NCBI GenBank assembly: GCA_949752745.1
Contig: OX457033.1
Location: forward strand, 15,358,156-15,422,155
DNA length: 64,000 nucleotides
Source of the DNA: Protula sp. h YS-2021
Lineage: Eukaryota > Annelida > Polychaeta > Sabellida > Serpulidae
Direction: 5' to 3'
Positions 1 through 8,000 of this stretch are shown in pieces. The notes beneath the pieces were generated by a model that saw only the letters and a list, made by a program, of their open reading frames with translations, did no database searches and was not told where the DNA came from. The translations under genes were made by a program, and so were the position numbers. Within the stretch, counting starts at the first letter, position 1. Every line of letters begins with the position of its first letter.

Positions 1-404
1 GTCTTTCTCTGAGGTCTTTCTTTTACCCCTCTTAGCATTCTAAGTGCGGTCATTAGTCTAAGTCAGGTATATTTGATACTGAATTAGTGAACTAAATGGT
101 TTGTTTAACGGTGGGGCCGACCCTTAGCTGGTTACAGTGTGTCAATGCATGTAAAGACTGACTAGAAAACAATAAACAATATTATCACTGTTAAAATCCA
201 GGTCAGCTAAAACCGTGTATATTCTAAAATTATAAAATAGGCACAGCTTCTATAAATACTGATATACAGGTTGATTTATTTTAAAAATCACATCATTTTA
301 CAAGGGCTAATTTCATTAAACAGTTGCCTCAAAGAATCAGTTCTGAAATAACGAGCGCAAAAAAATAGGTCTATCAAAATGTTTCACTGTGTAACTTTCC
401 TGAC

Positions 405-706
405 ACCTGACATCTATGCGTGCAGGTTCTCCTCTTAAAAGATGTTTATGACTCGCATGTATGCCCTATTCTTGCTCTGTGTACAACCATGCTGCCCCGG
501 ACATTCTTAAGGAGAGTGATTTCTGCCCAACAATAGGAATGATTTCAAACAGTTTGTTATTCCTTTCTCTATTCCAATGTCGTTTCCAAAAATCTTTTGT
601 ATATCTTGAGATATAGTATTTAAAGTTTCAGTATGGGATACAAAAATCGGAACAAATCTCATTTAGTGCCTCCTTGGCTGCTCTGTCAGCTATCTTATAA
701 CCCGAA
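405..706 (-). pseudogene. Decayed non-LTR retrotransposon (LINE), 3' part after the RNase H core
   Basis: Read on the minus strand, this stretch continues the RNase H region found on the other side of the inserted element (5143-5330). Visible pieces are IADRAAKEALNE just after the insertion point, then WKRHWNRERNNKLFEII, then RIGHTCES followed by HKHLLRGEPA in a shifted frame. The WN...NKL...I.P pattern followed by R-I-G-H-T and H..LL..E is the usual order after RNase H in I/Jockey-like LINE ORF2 proteins. Stops and frameshifts show it is dead. Family-level assignment is from pattern memory only. Positions 1-404 may be the 3' continuation but I see nothing codable there. Confidence 0.65.
701..706. 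repeat. 6-bp target-site duplication, left copy
   Basis: CCCGAA lies directly before the element end AGTAGTAGGG, and the same CCCGAA follows the opposite end at 5143-5148. A 6-bp duplication is typical of Polinton/Maverick integration by a retroviral-like integrase. Confidence 0.85.
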
Positions 707-718
707 AGTAGTAGGGAA

Positions 719-832
719 ATGACAGTTTCACGCCACTTGACAGTTTCACGCCACTTGACAGTTTCACGCCACTTGACAGTTTCACGCCACTTGACAGTTT
801 CACGCCACTTGACAGTTTCACGCCACTTGATG
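719..832 (+). repeat. 18-bp minisatellite, six copies, at the left element end
   Basis: Six near-perfect copies of TGACAGTTTCACGCCACT begin 12 bases inside the terminus. The right arm carries five copies at 5038-5132 in inverted orientation. Subterminal repeats of this kind often bind transposition proteins; here that is only an inference. Confidence 0.9.
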
Positions 833-1060
833 ACGTCATACTGTCTGGAAGTGACGTCATCATGTCTGGACCGGAAGTGTTGTCTGGACCGGAAGTGTTG
901 TCTGGAGCGGAAGTGCTGTCTGGACCGGAAGTGACGTCATGTCTGGAAGTGACGTCATCATGTCTGGACCGGAAGTGACGTCATAGTGTCTGTTTGTTTC
1001 TATCTGCTTCAGTTTTTGGATGGAGCGCGCGCGCGTGTTGAGATGACGTCATGATGAAGG
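829..1060 (+). promoter_or_regulatory. Dense ETS and CRE site cluster, left arm
   Basis: Six TGACGTCA palindromes (CRE) and four ACCGGAAGTG sequences (consensus ETS site), plus one AGCGGAAGTG variant, lie within about 230 bp. Twice they fuse as ACCGGAAGTGACGTCA (924-939 and 968-983), the overlapping ETS-CRE composite found in many animal housekeeping promoters. The mirror copy is at 4808-5035. No transcript is shown by the sequence, so promoter activity is inferred. Confidence 0.6.
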
Positions 1061-1164
1061 GTAAACGTCACAGCAGAGTGTGCGTAAACGAAACGTCATT
1101 TTGTTTTCGTAATTTGAAATAACGGACTTCCGTTGAAGTGTGGAACTTATATTTGTAACATGTC

Positions 1165-1900
1165 GCCATTTTAACTGTGTAAAAAGTGAAAAAGTGGGAT
1201 AACTTTCGTTATACTTGGTCGATTTACATAAAAATTTCACTGTTTGATTCAGTTTTATATCTAGTTTTGTTATAAAGTGGTCACATGCTATTTGCGCAGC
1301 TGGCTGTATGCATAATGTGACATGCAGCCATTTTAACTTTGTAAAAAGTGAAAAAGTGGGATAACTTTCGCTATAGTTGACGGATTTGCATGAAAATTTC
1401 ACTGTTTGATTCAGTTTTATGTAAAGTTTTAATATTAAGTGGTCACGGGCTATTTACACCGGTGGTTGTATGCATAATGTGACATGCCGCCATTTTAACT
1501 TTGTAAAAAGTGAAAAAGTGGGATAACTTTCGCTATAGTTGACGGATTTGCATGAAAATTTCACTGTTTGATTCAGTTTTATATCTAGTTTTGTTATAAA
1601 GTGGTCACAGGCTATTTACACCGGTGGCTGTATGCATTTTTGTAACATGCCGCCATTTTAACCTTGTAAAAAGTGGAAAATTGGCATAACTTTCGCTATA
1701 GTTGGTCGATTTGCATGAAACTTTCACTGTTTGGTTCAGTTTTATATCTAGTTTTTGTTATAATGTAGTCATGGGCTATTTGCGCAGCTGGCTGTAGGCA
1801 TAATTTGACATTCGCCATTTTAACTTTTTAAAAAGTGGAAAAGTGTAATAACTTTCGTTATGGTTAACCGATTTGAATGAAAATTTCACCATTGAATTCA
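1165..1900. repeat. About 162-bp satellite, five copies, left arm
   Basis: The core GTGGGATAACTTTCGCTATA recurs at about 162-164-bp spacing (near 1194, 1358, 1520, 1680, 1843), with diverged outer copies. Each unit also holds a GTAAAAAGTG segment and a CATTTTAACTTTGTAAAA segment. The array is mirrored at 3965-4710. The long open frames in it are side effects of the repeat. Confidence 0.85.
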
Positions 1901-2059
1901 GTTTGATGTCTTAGTTTTACAGTAGTTTGTGCATAGGTGGGTTATTGGAATGGCGCGCGCCCACCATTCAAACATGTGTTTGAATTATTTTTTTTTACGT
2001 CAAACTATTGTTCAACAAGTTGTTTAGCAATTGTACAACAATTGTTTAACAAGCTGTTG

Positions 2060-2330
2060 TTCAACATGTTCAACATGTTGTTGAACATGTTCAACAACAT
2101 GTTCAACATGTTCAACAACATGTTTAACAAGTTGAACATGTTCAACATGTTCAACAACATGTTCAACATGTTCAACAACATGTTCAACATGTTCAACATG
2201 TTCAGCAACATGTTCAACATGTTCAACATGTTGTTGCACAAGTTGAACATGTTCAACATGTTCAGCAACATGTTGAATATGTTCAACTTTTTCAACAACA
2301 TGCTGTTTAACAAACTGTTCAACAAGTTGT
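2060..2330. repeat. AACATGTT palindrome array, left arm
   Basis: AACATGTT, itself a perfect palindrome, repeats every 9 or 12 bp. Some copies read GAACATGTTC (for example around 2083-2092), which fits the p53-family half-site RRRCWWGYYY. The 9/12 spacing keeps every frame on both strands open, which produces spurious proteins rich in NMF or EHV. Confidence 0.85.
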
Positions 2331-2471
2331 AGTTCAAGCAAAGAAAAAACAAGACATATGTTGAATAGGTTTATTAATACATTTAAATACATTTAAATAC
2401 ACTTAAATACACTTAAATATATACAGCTTAAATCTATAACAATATTATAACATTTATAGATTTACAAAGTC

Positions 2472-2477
2472 TTTATT
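2472..2477 (-). promoter_or_regulatory. Poly(A) signal of the element's C2H2 gene
   Basis: TTTATT on the plus strand is AATAAA on the minus strand, 22 bases past the TAG stop of the 2499-3236 gene. The spacing suits cleavage in the next 30 bases. Confidence 0.6.
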
Positions 2478-2498
2478 ATAATGTTTAGTCAAATAAGT

Positions 2499-3236
2499 CT
2501 ATTTTTCTCCATCTTCTTCACTCTGTTCACTGGCATCCATATCACTTTCTTCGTCACTGCTTTCATCTTGCTCCTCCTCATCTAGAAGCTCTTCAAAGAA
2601 TGCATCGTTTCTTCTTATAGCCGCCTTTAGTGCCTTTGAATACTCGTAATGTTTTTCATCAACAAAGTAATTGAAGTCTTCTAAAATGGTTTCATAATGT
2701 TCGTTTTGTTGTAAACGTTGGGCATATTTGAATAGTCTCATAAACAGTTGTTTAAGTCGACGCTTATAAATGGGTCGAAAGTCATCACTTGCTATGTCAC
2801 GCGCATCTTCAAGCCCTTGTTCTTCATATTCTGAAACCTTTTCTTGAAATTTGGTATCATATTCATCGTAGACTTCTTGAACCATATCATACCAAACAGA
2901 GTCTGTTTCTGACTCACTTTCAGAGTCTGTTTCTGACTCACTTTCAGAGCTGCCGTCATCATCACCCTCAACACAATGTTCCATGTGTTTGAACAAAGCT
3001 TCTTGACTGTTGTATAACGCACCACATTCTGTACAAGCATGTGCATTCTTTTCAGTCATGTTGACGCTTTGACTTTCCATAGAAGACTCATCTAAAGTTT
3101 CAGTGATAGGTGGTTTTACAGGGTTTTCCATATCTATCTCCAATTCTTCTTCTTCTGAAGTGTGAGCATTCTTTAAGTGCCTTTTAAGACTTTGTGGCCA
3201 TTCGTAAGATTTCAAACAAATGTTGCATTTATACAT
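2499..3236 (-). CDS. C2H2 zinc-finger protein carried by the inverted-repeat element
   Basis: Intact 245-aa reading frame. Residues 2-26 form a classical finger (CNIC, twelve residues, HLKNAH). Residues about 66-90 form a second finger starting CTEC and ending HMEHC, so the last ligand is Cys or an alternative His. An acidic Ser/Glu/Asp stretch follows (about 90-112), then a helical, charged region of about 120 residues (MFRLFKYAQRLQQN-type heptads) and a very acidic C-terminus. The first Met is chosen because a TATA box lies about 53 bases upstream and the finger starts at once. An AATAAA follows the stop. The gene fills the space between the TIRs, so it is cargo or the element's own DNA-binding protein. 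I do not recognise the family; there is no DDE, polymerase or integrase motif. The intact frame suggests selection or recent insertion. Confidence 0.8.
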   Translation of the reverse strand: MYKCNICLKSYEWPQSLKRHLKNAHTSEEEELEIDMENPVKPPITETLDESSMESQSVNMTEKNAHACTECGALYNSQEALFKHMEHCVEGDDDGSSESESETDSESESETDSVWYDMVQEVYDEYDTKFQEKVSEYEEQGLEDARDIASDDFRPIYKRRLKQLFMRLFKYAQRLQQNEHYETILEDFNYFVDEKHYEYSKALKAAIRRNDAFFEELLDEEEQDESSDEESDMDASEQSEEDGEK

Positions 3237-3288
3237 CCTTTCGGTTCAACATGCACTTTTCAAATGAAGAAAAAGTCTTTAAACATAG

Positions 3289-3297
3289 CCTTATATA
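3289..3297 (-). promoter_or_regulatory. TATA box of the element's C2H2 gene
   Basis: On the minus strand this reads TATATAAGG, about 53 bases upstream of the ATG at 3236. Together with the poly(A) signal at 2472-2477 it makes a compact, intronless transcription unit. More palindrome repeats (3297-3405) lie just upstream of it. Confidence 0.55.
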
Positions 3298-3405
3298 CAA
3301 CTTGTTGAACAACATGTTGAACATGTTCAACTTGTTGAACAACATGTTGAAGAACATGTTGAAGAACATGTTCAACAAGTTCAACATGTTGTTGAACATG
3401 TTGTC
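3297..3405. repeat. Inner AACATGTT palindrome cluster upstream of the C2H2 gene
   Basis: A short run of the same AACATGTTGAAC/GTTCAACATGTT motifs as in the TIR arrays, immediately 5' of the TATA box. It is outside the TIR alignment proper and may be a regulatory extension or a relic of an internal rearrangement. Confidence 0.7.
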
Positions 3406-3504
3406 TACGCCTAGGGTTAGTAACTTGCTCAAAAATGGTGTGTAACTTGCTCAAAAATGCCAAACTTGTTAAAATTGCTAAAATTGCTGACTCAGCAAAT
3501 CGAC

Positions 3505-3805
3505 CAACTTGTGCAACAACATGTTGAACATGTTGAACATGTTGCTGAACATGTTGAACATGTTGAACATGTTGAACATGTTGCTGAACATGTTGAACAT
3601 GTTCAACTTGTGCAACAACATGTTGAACATGTTGAACATGTTGAACATGTTGCTGAACATGTTGAACATGTTGAACATGTTGAACATGTTGTTGAACATG
3701 TTGAACATGTTGTTGAACATGTTGAACATGTTCAACTTGTTAAACATGTTGTTGAACATGTTGAACATGTTGTTGAACATGTTCAACAACATGTTGAACA
3801 TGTTG
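3505..3805. repeat. AACATGTT palindrome array, right arm
   Basis: Longer counterpart of the left array, with units of 9 bp (GAACATGTT) interrupted by 12-bp GCTGAACATGTT steps. It could form very stable hairpins or cruciforms with itself and with the left arm. Confidence 0.85.
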
Positions 3806-3964
3806 AACAACAGCTTGTTAAACAATTGTTGTACAATTGCTAAACAACTTGTTGAACAATAGTTTGACGTAAAAAAAAATAATTCAAACACATGTTTGAA
3901 TGGTGGGCGCGCGCCATTCCAATAACCCACCTATGCACAAACTATTGTAAAACTAAGACATCAA

Positions 3965-4710
3965 ACTGAATTCAATGGTGAAATTTTCATTCAAATCGGT
4001 TAACCATAACGAAAGTTATTACACTTTTCCACTTTTTAAAAAGTTAAAATGGCGAATGTCAAATTATGCCTACAGCCAGCTGCGCAAATAGCCCATGACT
4101 ACATTATAACAAAAACTAGATATAAAACTGAACCAAACAGTGAAAGTTTCATGCAAATCGACCAACTATAGCGAAAGTTATGCCAATTTTCCACTTTTTA
4201 CAAGGTTAAAATGGCGGCATGTTACAAAAATGCATACAGCCACCGGTGTAAATAGCCTGTGACCACTTTATAACAAAACTAGATATAAAACTGAATCAAA
4301 CAGTGAAATTTTCATGCAAATCCGTCAACTATAGCGAAAGTTATCCCACTTTTTCACTTTTTACAAAGTTAAAATGGCGGCATGTCACATTATGCATACA
4401 ACCACCGGTGTAAATAGCCCGTGACCACTTAATATTAAAACTTTACATAAAACTGAATCAAACAGTGAAATTTTCATGCAAATCCGTCAACTATAGCGAA
4501 AGTTATCCCACTTTTTCACTTTTTACAAAGTTAAAATGGCTGCATGTCACATTATGCATACAGCCAGCTGCGCAAATAGCCTGTGACCACTTTATAACAA
4601 AACTAGATATAAAACTGAATCAAACAGTGAAATTTTCATGTAAATCGACCAAGTATAACGAAAGTTATCCCACTTTTTCACTTTTTACACAGTTAAAATG
4701 GCGACATGTT
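3965..4710. repeat. About 162-bp satellite, five copies, right arm
   Basis: Inverted copy of the array at 1165-1900, with the core TATAGCGAAAGTTATCCCAC and the same spacing. Confidence 0.85.
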
Positions 4711-4807
4711 ACAAATATAAGTTCCACACTTCAACGGAAGTCCGTTATTTCAAATTACGAAAACAAAATGACGTTTCGTTTACGCACACTCTGCTGTGAC
4801 GTTTACC

Positions 4808-5035
4808 CTTCATCATGACGTCATCTCAACACGCGCGCGCGCTCCATCCAAAAACTGAAGCAGATAGAAACAAACAGACACTATGACGTCACTTCCGGTC
4901 CAGACATGATGACGTCACTTCCAGACATGACGTCACTTCCGGTCCAGACAGCACTTCCGCTCCAGACAACACTTCCGGTCCAGACAACACTTCCGGTCCA
5001 GACATGATGACGTCACTTCCAGACAGTATGACGTC
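4808..5035 (-). promoter_or_regulatory. Dense ETS and CRE site cluster, right arm
   Basis: Mirror image of 829-1060. The fused composite, read on the plus strand as TGACGTCACTTCCGGT, occurs at 4884-4899 and 4928-4943. Further CRE and ETS sites continue to about 5035, before the five-copy 18-bp minisatellite at 5038-5132. Confidence 0.6.
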
Positions 5036-5142
5036 ATCAAGTGGCGTGAAACTGTCAAGTGGCGTGAAACTGTCAAGTGGCGTGAAACTGTCAAGTGGCG
5101 TGAAACTGTCAAGTGGCGTGAAACTGTCATTTCCCTACTACT

Positions 5143-5148
5143 CCCGAA
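5143..5148. repeat. 6-bp target-site duplication, right copy
   Basis: CCCGAA, identical to 701-706, directly after the terminal CCCTACTACT. Confidence 0.85.
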
Positions 5149-5330
5149 TTTCAGCATGCCTTGGAATCCAACAGAAAATTACTTCTTTACTAGCCTCGAT
5201 AGTGTCGTCGTTTCTTCTAGAAGTTCTAAAATTAAAGCCTTCGCCATTTCAGCATTCTCAAACCCGTTTAGTACCAACATAGAATCAACACAAATCATGA
5301 AGTTTTTGTTACAACTAATCTTGATATTTT
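5143..5330 (-). pseudogene. Decayed LINE, RNase H segment
   Basis: On the minus strand this reads ICVDSMLVLNGFENAEMAKA, then VIFCWIPRHAEIR, which fits the RNase H domain core of LINE ORF2 (D-S at one active-site strand, then the FCWIPSHVGI-type strand before the last catalytic Asp). The next segment, with ADRAAKEAL, lies at 660-706 on the far side of the 4.4-kb element. The target duplication and insertion therefore interrupt the RNase H coding sequence. Frame changes are present, so the LINE was probably dead before or soon after the insertion. Confidence 0.7.
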
Positions 5331-7209
5331 TGATTAGCTAGCAGTAGGGTTCTGATTTAAGTGTAGAGCTATCTGTATGGGTTGTGGTAATCTTTATACT
5401 GCTCTTAAAGCTCCAAAAAAATTTGTTGAAATACATATTCGATAAACATTTGTCATATCGCCCACACGTTTTGGGAAAGGCCCTTTTGGAAAAGGCCGTT
5501 TTGGGAAAGGCCCTTTTGTCCGGGGCCCTTCTGTCCCGGATTCGTCACTGAGTATTCAAGACAACGAAATATTTGAAAAACTCTTGAAATATCTCTCCCC
5601 AAGGCAAGGGAACTTCCTCTAAAACTTGCTACAGCCACTCCGAATTGTCACAGATTAGTAATAAAGATTAAGGGTGTATTTAATTCTGGTAATATCGTTC
5701 AGCTTCCGGAAAGTGAAGAAACTTCATCCAAATTTTTATAATATAATGACAACTAATTTCAACCAATTTACACCTTTGGAGTTTACTTAATTTGAAATTT
5801 GTAACGAATTTTTGCTTGAACGCTATATTTGTCTAATGCGTAATCACTTTACAGTCAACATCCACAGCCGACGGTCCTAGTGTTTCTTTTTTTCTAATTT
5901 ACACTTAATTAATACTTTTAATATGCAATAAAACAGGTGTAAATTACGTACAATCTTATTCTGAATCAATGTTCTAGTTTTGGGCAAAGAGCCCAAAAAG
6001 AAATAGCCGAGAAGACACTACCGCCATCTTCAGCATAACAGTTAACAGTGTACATACGTACATAGTTTAAGGATTACTTTAGCCCCTGCTTTGTCACAGG
6101 CTGCGGCAGAAAGCTTTTTATTTTTTTACTAAGTTCATATTTGTAAACACGAGGACAGCGTGTTGGATGGGAAAAAGGGTGTTCAAAGTTATGCAGTTTC
6201 GTAAAATGCGTCAGTTTCTTATATATTATATTGCGCAATAAATTAAAATCAAGATCACTACTCATTAAGTCATTCTAGCCTCAAGCCCCGCCCCCCCCCC
6301 CCCCCTCGACCACTCTGCACAAGTCATCGTCATTTGGTTTTATTTTATGGAGGTTAAAAAATAGTAATCCGTGCTATATTAATTAAGAGATACGACAATA
6401 ATTAGTTATTTTATTTAATTTGGCTGAACATGAGTAAACGGTAGTAGTAAGACAATAGCGATGCTTTATACAAAATCTTGGCCAAACCTCCCCTCCCCCC
6501 CCCCCCACTACCCCACTCAAATGAAGGGCGCACGAATTGGTGATGTGCGCGAATGTGATTCGAGCCTTCATTCCCATTTTTTGTGCAGTTTTACTGGCCC
6601 TCCCCCCCCCCCCCCCATCGCCGAAGTAAGTACGTACTATACATGACTCCTCCTCATTGGTCTTATCTCTAAATGATTCAGCTCAACTCAAAATCGGTTA
6701 CGATTTGAAAAGAAAAAATAACCGAGTTTATATATATATATACATATTACAATACTTTATTTACACTGAATATATCTAGAATGTTTTATTATTAAAAAAT
6801 CAACCCACCAAACGTAAAATAAACATGAATGTCCCTGAGCATTGTGCTCAGACAGACTTCGTCTTCTGCAAAATTCGGCCCTTAACTATTTCTATGTGAT
6901 ATTATCCTACTTTCTTTTCAAAAATTAAGTTTTTCATAGAAACAACCAGACGCTCGAGAAGCATGTATCCGCCGGGTTCGCGCAAATTAGATATCTGATT
7001 ATGATGTTCCTCTTGGAAACTGTTCCAAAGAACACCATATACAGCCTTGTGGTCAGTGAAGTAAAGGTTCGTAGAGCCAGTGGTACACGGTGGGCTTGGT
7101 ATGACGATAATGTCGAAAAAGCGACCAAATGGCATTGTTGCTTTATGCGAAGTTGGCAGAAGGTGAAATGGAGTCATAAGATCTAGTAATGGCGACTGAT
7201 TGTGTGAAA
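5331..7209. other. Non-coding stretch
   Basis: No supported gene. It contains GGGAAAGGCCCTTTT-type short repeats at about 5470-5540, poly-C runs at about 6288-6305, 6490-6506 and 6603-6616, and a small hairpin (TTTTGGGC / GCCCAAAA) near 5978. A 148-aa minus-strand frame at 6902-7348 is not recognisable and overlaps the tandem repeat that follows. Confidence 0.5.
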
Positions 7210-7700
7210 TGTTTATGTTTTGCTGGGATCCGATGGAATCCCGGCTACTGCACTGTGGAATGCTTGGGAGCAGCCCCGGGTATAGTCTAAAATGAATCCA
7301 TCCACTAATGTGGGCTGTAGGCGCGTGAGACTGAGACGTATTATTCAAGTCCTAACTCAGTTTCTGCAATTTTTTTAAAATTATTGCCATTTCGTCAATT
7401 TTGCTCGGATCCAGTCAAATCCTGGCCACTGCACTGCGGAATGATTAGGAGGAGCCCTGGGTAAAATCTTGAATGAATCCATCCACTAATGTGGGCTGTA
7501 GGCGCGTGAGACTGAGACGTATTATTCTAAGTCCTAATTCAGTTTCTGCAATTTTTTAAAATTATTGCCATTTCGTCAATTTTGCTCTGATTTGGTCGCA
7601 TCCTGGCCACTGCACTGCAGAATGCTTAGGAGCAGCCCTGTGCAAAATCTTAAATGAATCCATCCTCTAATTTCGGCTGTAGACGCGTGAGACTGAAAGT
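7210..7700. repeat. 181-bp tandem repeat, three copies
   Basis: ATGAATCCATCCACTAATG recurs at 7292, 7473 and (diverged) 7654. Surrounding sequence such as GGCGCGTGAGACTGA and CTGGCCACTGCACTGC repeats in the same order. No coding content. Confidence 0.85.
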
Positions 7701-7785
7701 GCACAGACGCACAGAGTGAAAACTATATCTGTCCGGTGCCGGCGGATAAAAACGCAGTTTCAATTCGGATGACATTACTGCAGTG

Positions 7786-7791
7786 TTTATT
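7786..7791 (-). promoter_or_regulatory. Candidate poly(A) signal of SSNA1
   Basis: TTTATT on the plus strand (AATAAA on the minus strand), about 210 bases after the SSNA1 stop. It is the best candidate in the first few hundred bases. Confidence 0.4.
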
Positions 7792-8000
7792 TGCTTATTT
7801 AAAAGATGTGAAAAATTACAATTATTATTTAATGATCACAGCTACTTCAACAACGAGTACACACAGATCATACCCAAACATACAAACAAATAAATATATT
7901 TGTGTCTGCTATAGGACGCACAAATAAAAACGTCTGCTAGCAAAAGCTATTCAGTTCTGACGCGCATCTTTTGTTCCGTGTTGGCGACACACGCACATTT

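Larger units (their letters stand above)
707..2272 (+). repeat. Left terminal inverted repeat
   Basis: This arm is the reverse complement of 3505-5142. Differences are mainly copy number: six 18-bp units here against five on the right, and a shorter palindrome array. The inner end is approximate because the palindromic repeats allow several alignments. Confidence 0.9.
707..5142. mobile_element. Polinton/Maverick-like non-autonomous element with 1.6-kb TIRs and one C2H2 gene
   Basis: The element is bounded by exact inverted ends (AGTAGTAGGGAAATGACAG and its complement) and a 6-bp target duplication, CCCGAA. The arms (707-2272 and 3505-5142) are near-identical inverted repeats, about 72% of the element. 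From the outer end each arm holds an 18-bp minisatellite, an ETS/CRE-rich block, five copies of a roughly 162-bp satellite, and an array of AACATGTT palindromes. The middle holds one minus-strand C2H2 gene. AGT...ACT termini, long TIRs and a 6-bp duplication are the hallmarks of Polintons, but no polymerase, integrase, ATPase or capsid gene is present, so mobilisation in trans is inferred. A foldback element of unrelated origin is the alternative. It sits inside an older LINE. Confidence 0.75.
3505..5142 (-). repeat. Right terminal inverted repeat
   Basis: Inverted copy of 707-2272. The outer end is ...CATTTCCCTACTACT followed by the target duplication. The palindrome array (3505-3805) is longer than on the left. 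Apart from copy-number differences the arms are almost identical: the minor open frames at 1049-1402 (minus) and 4465-4818 (plus) differ by a single residue. Confidence 0.9.

Noticed and set aside
719..934. 71-aa frame TVSRHL-repeats, and its copy at 4933-5157
   Set aside because: Translation of the 18-bp minisatellite and ETS/CRE block; no codon signal.
1937..2392. Overlapping 115-131-aa frames rich in NMF, NML or EHV on both strands
   Set aside because: They come from AACATGTT repeats at 9/12-bp spacing, which leave all frames open. The same happens at 3457-3930.
2789..3046. Frames overlapping the element's C2H2 gene
   Set aside because: Shadows of the 245-aa frame.
6902..7348. 148-aa minus-strand frame
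   Set aside because: Unrecognised, overlaps a 181-bp tandem repeat at one end, and has no visible splice or promoter context. Could be a real relic, but unsupported.
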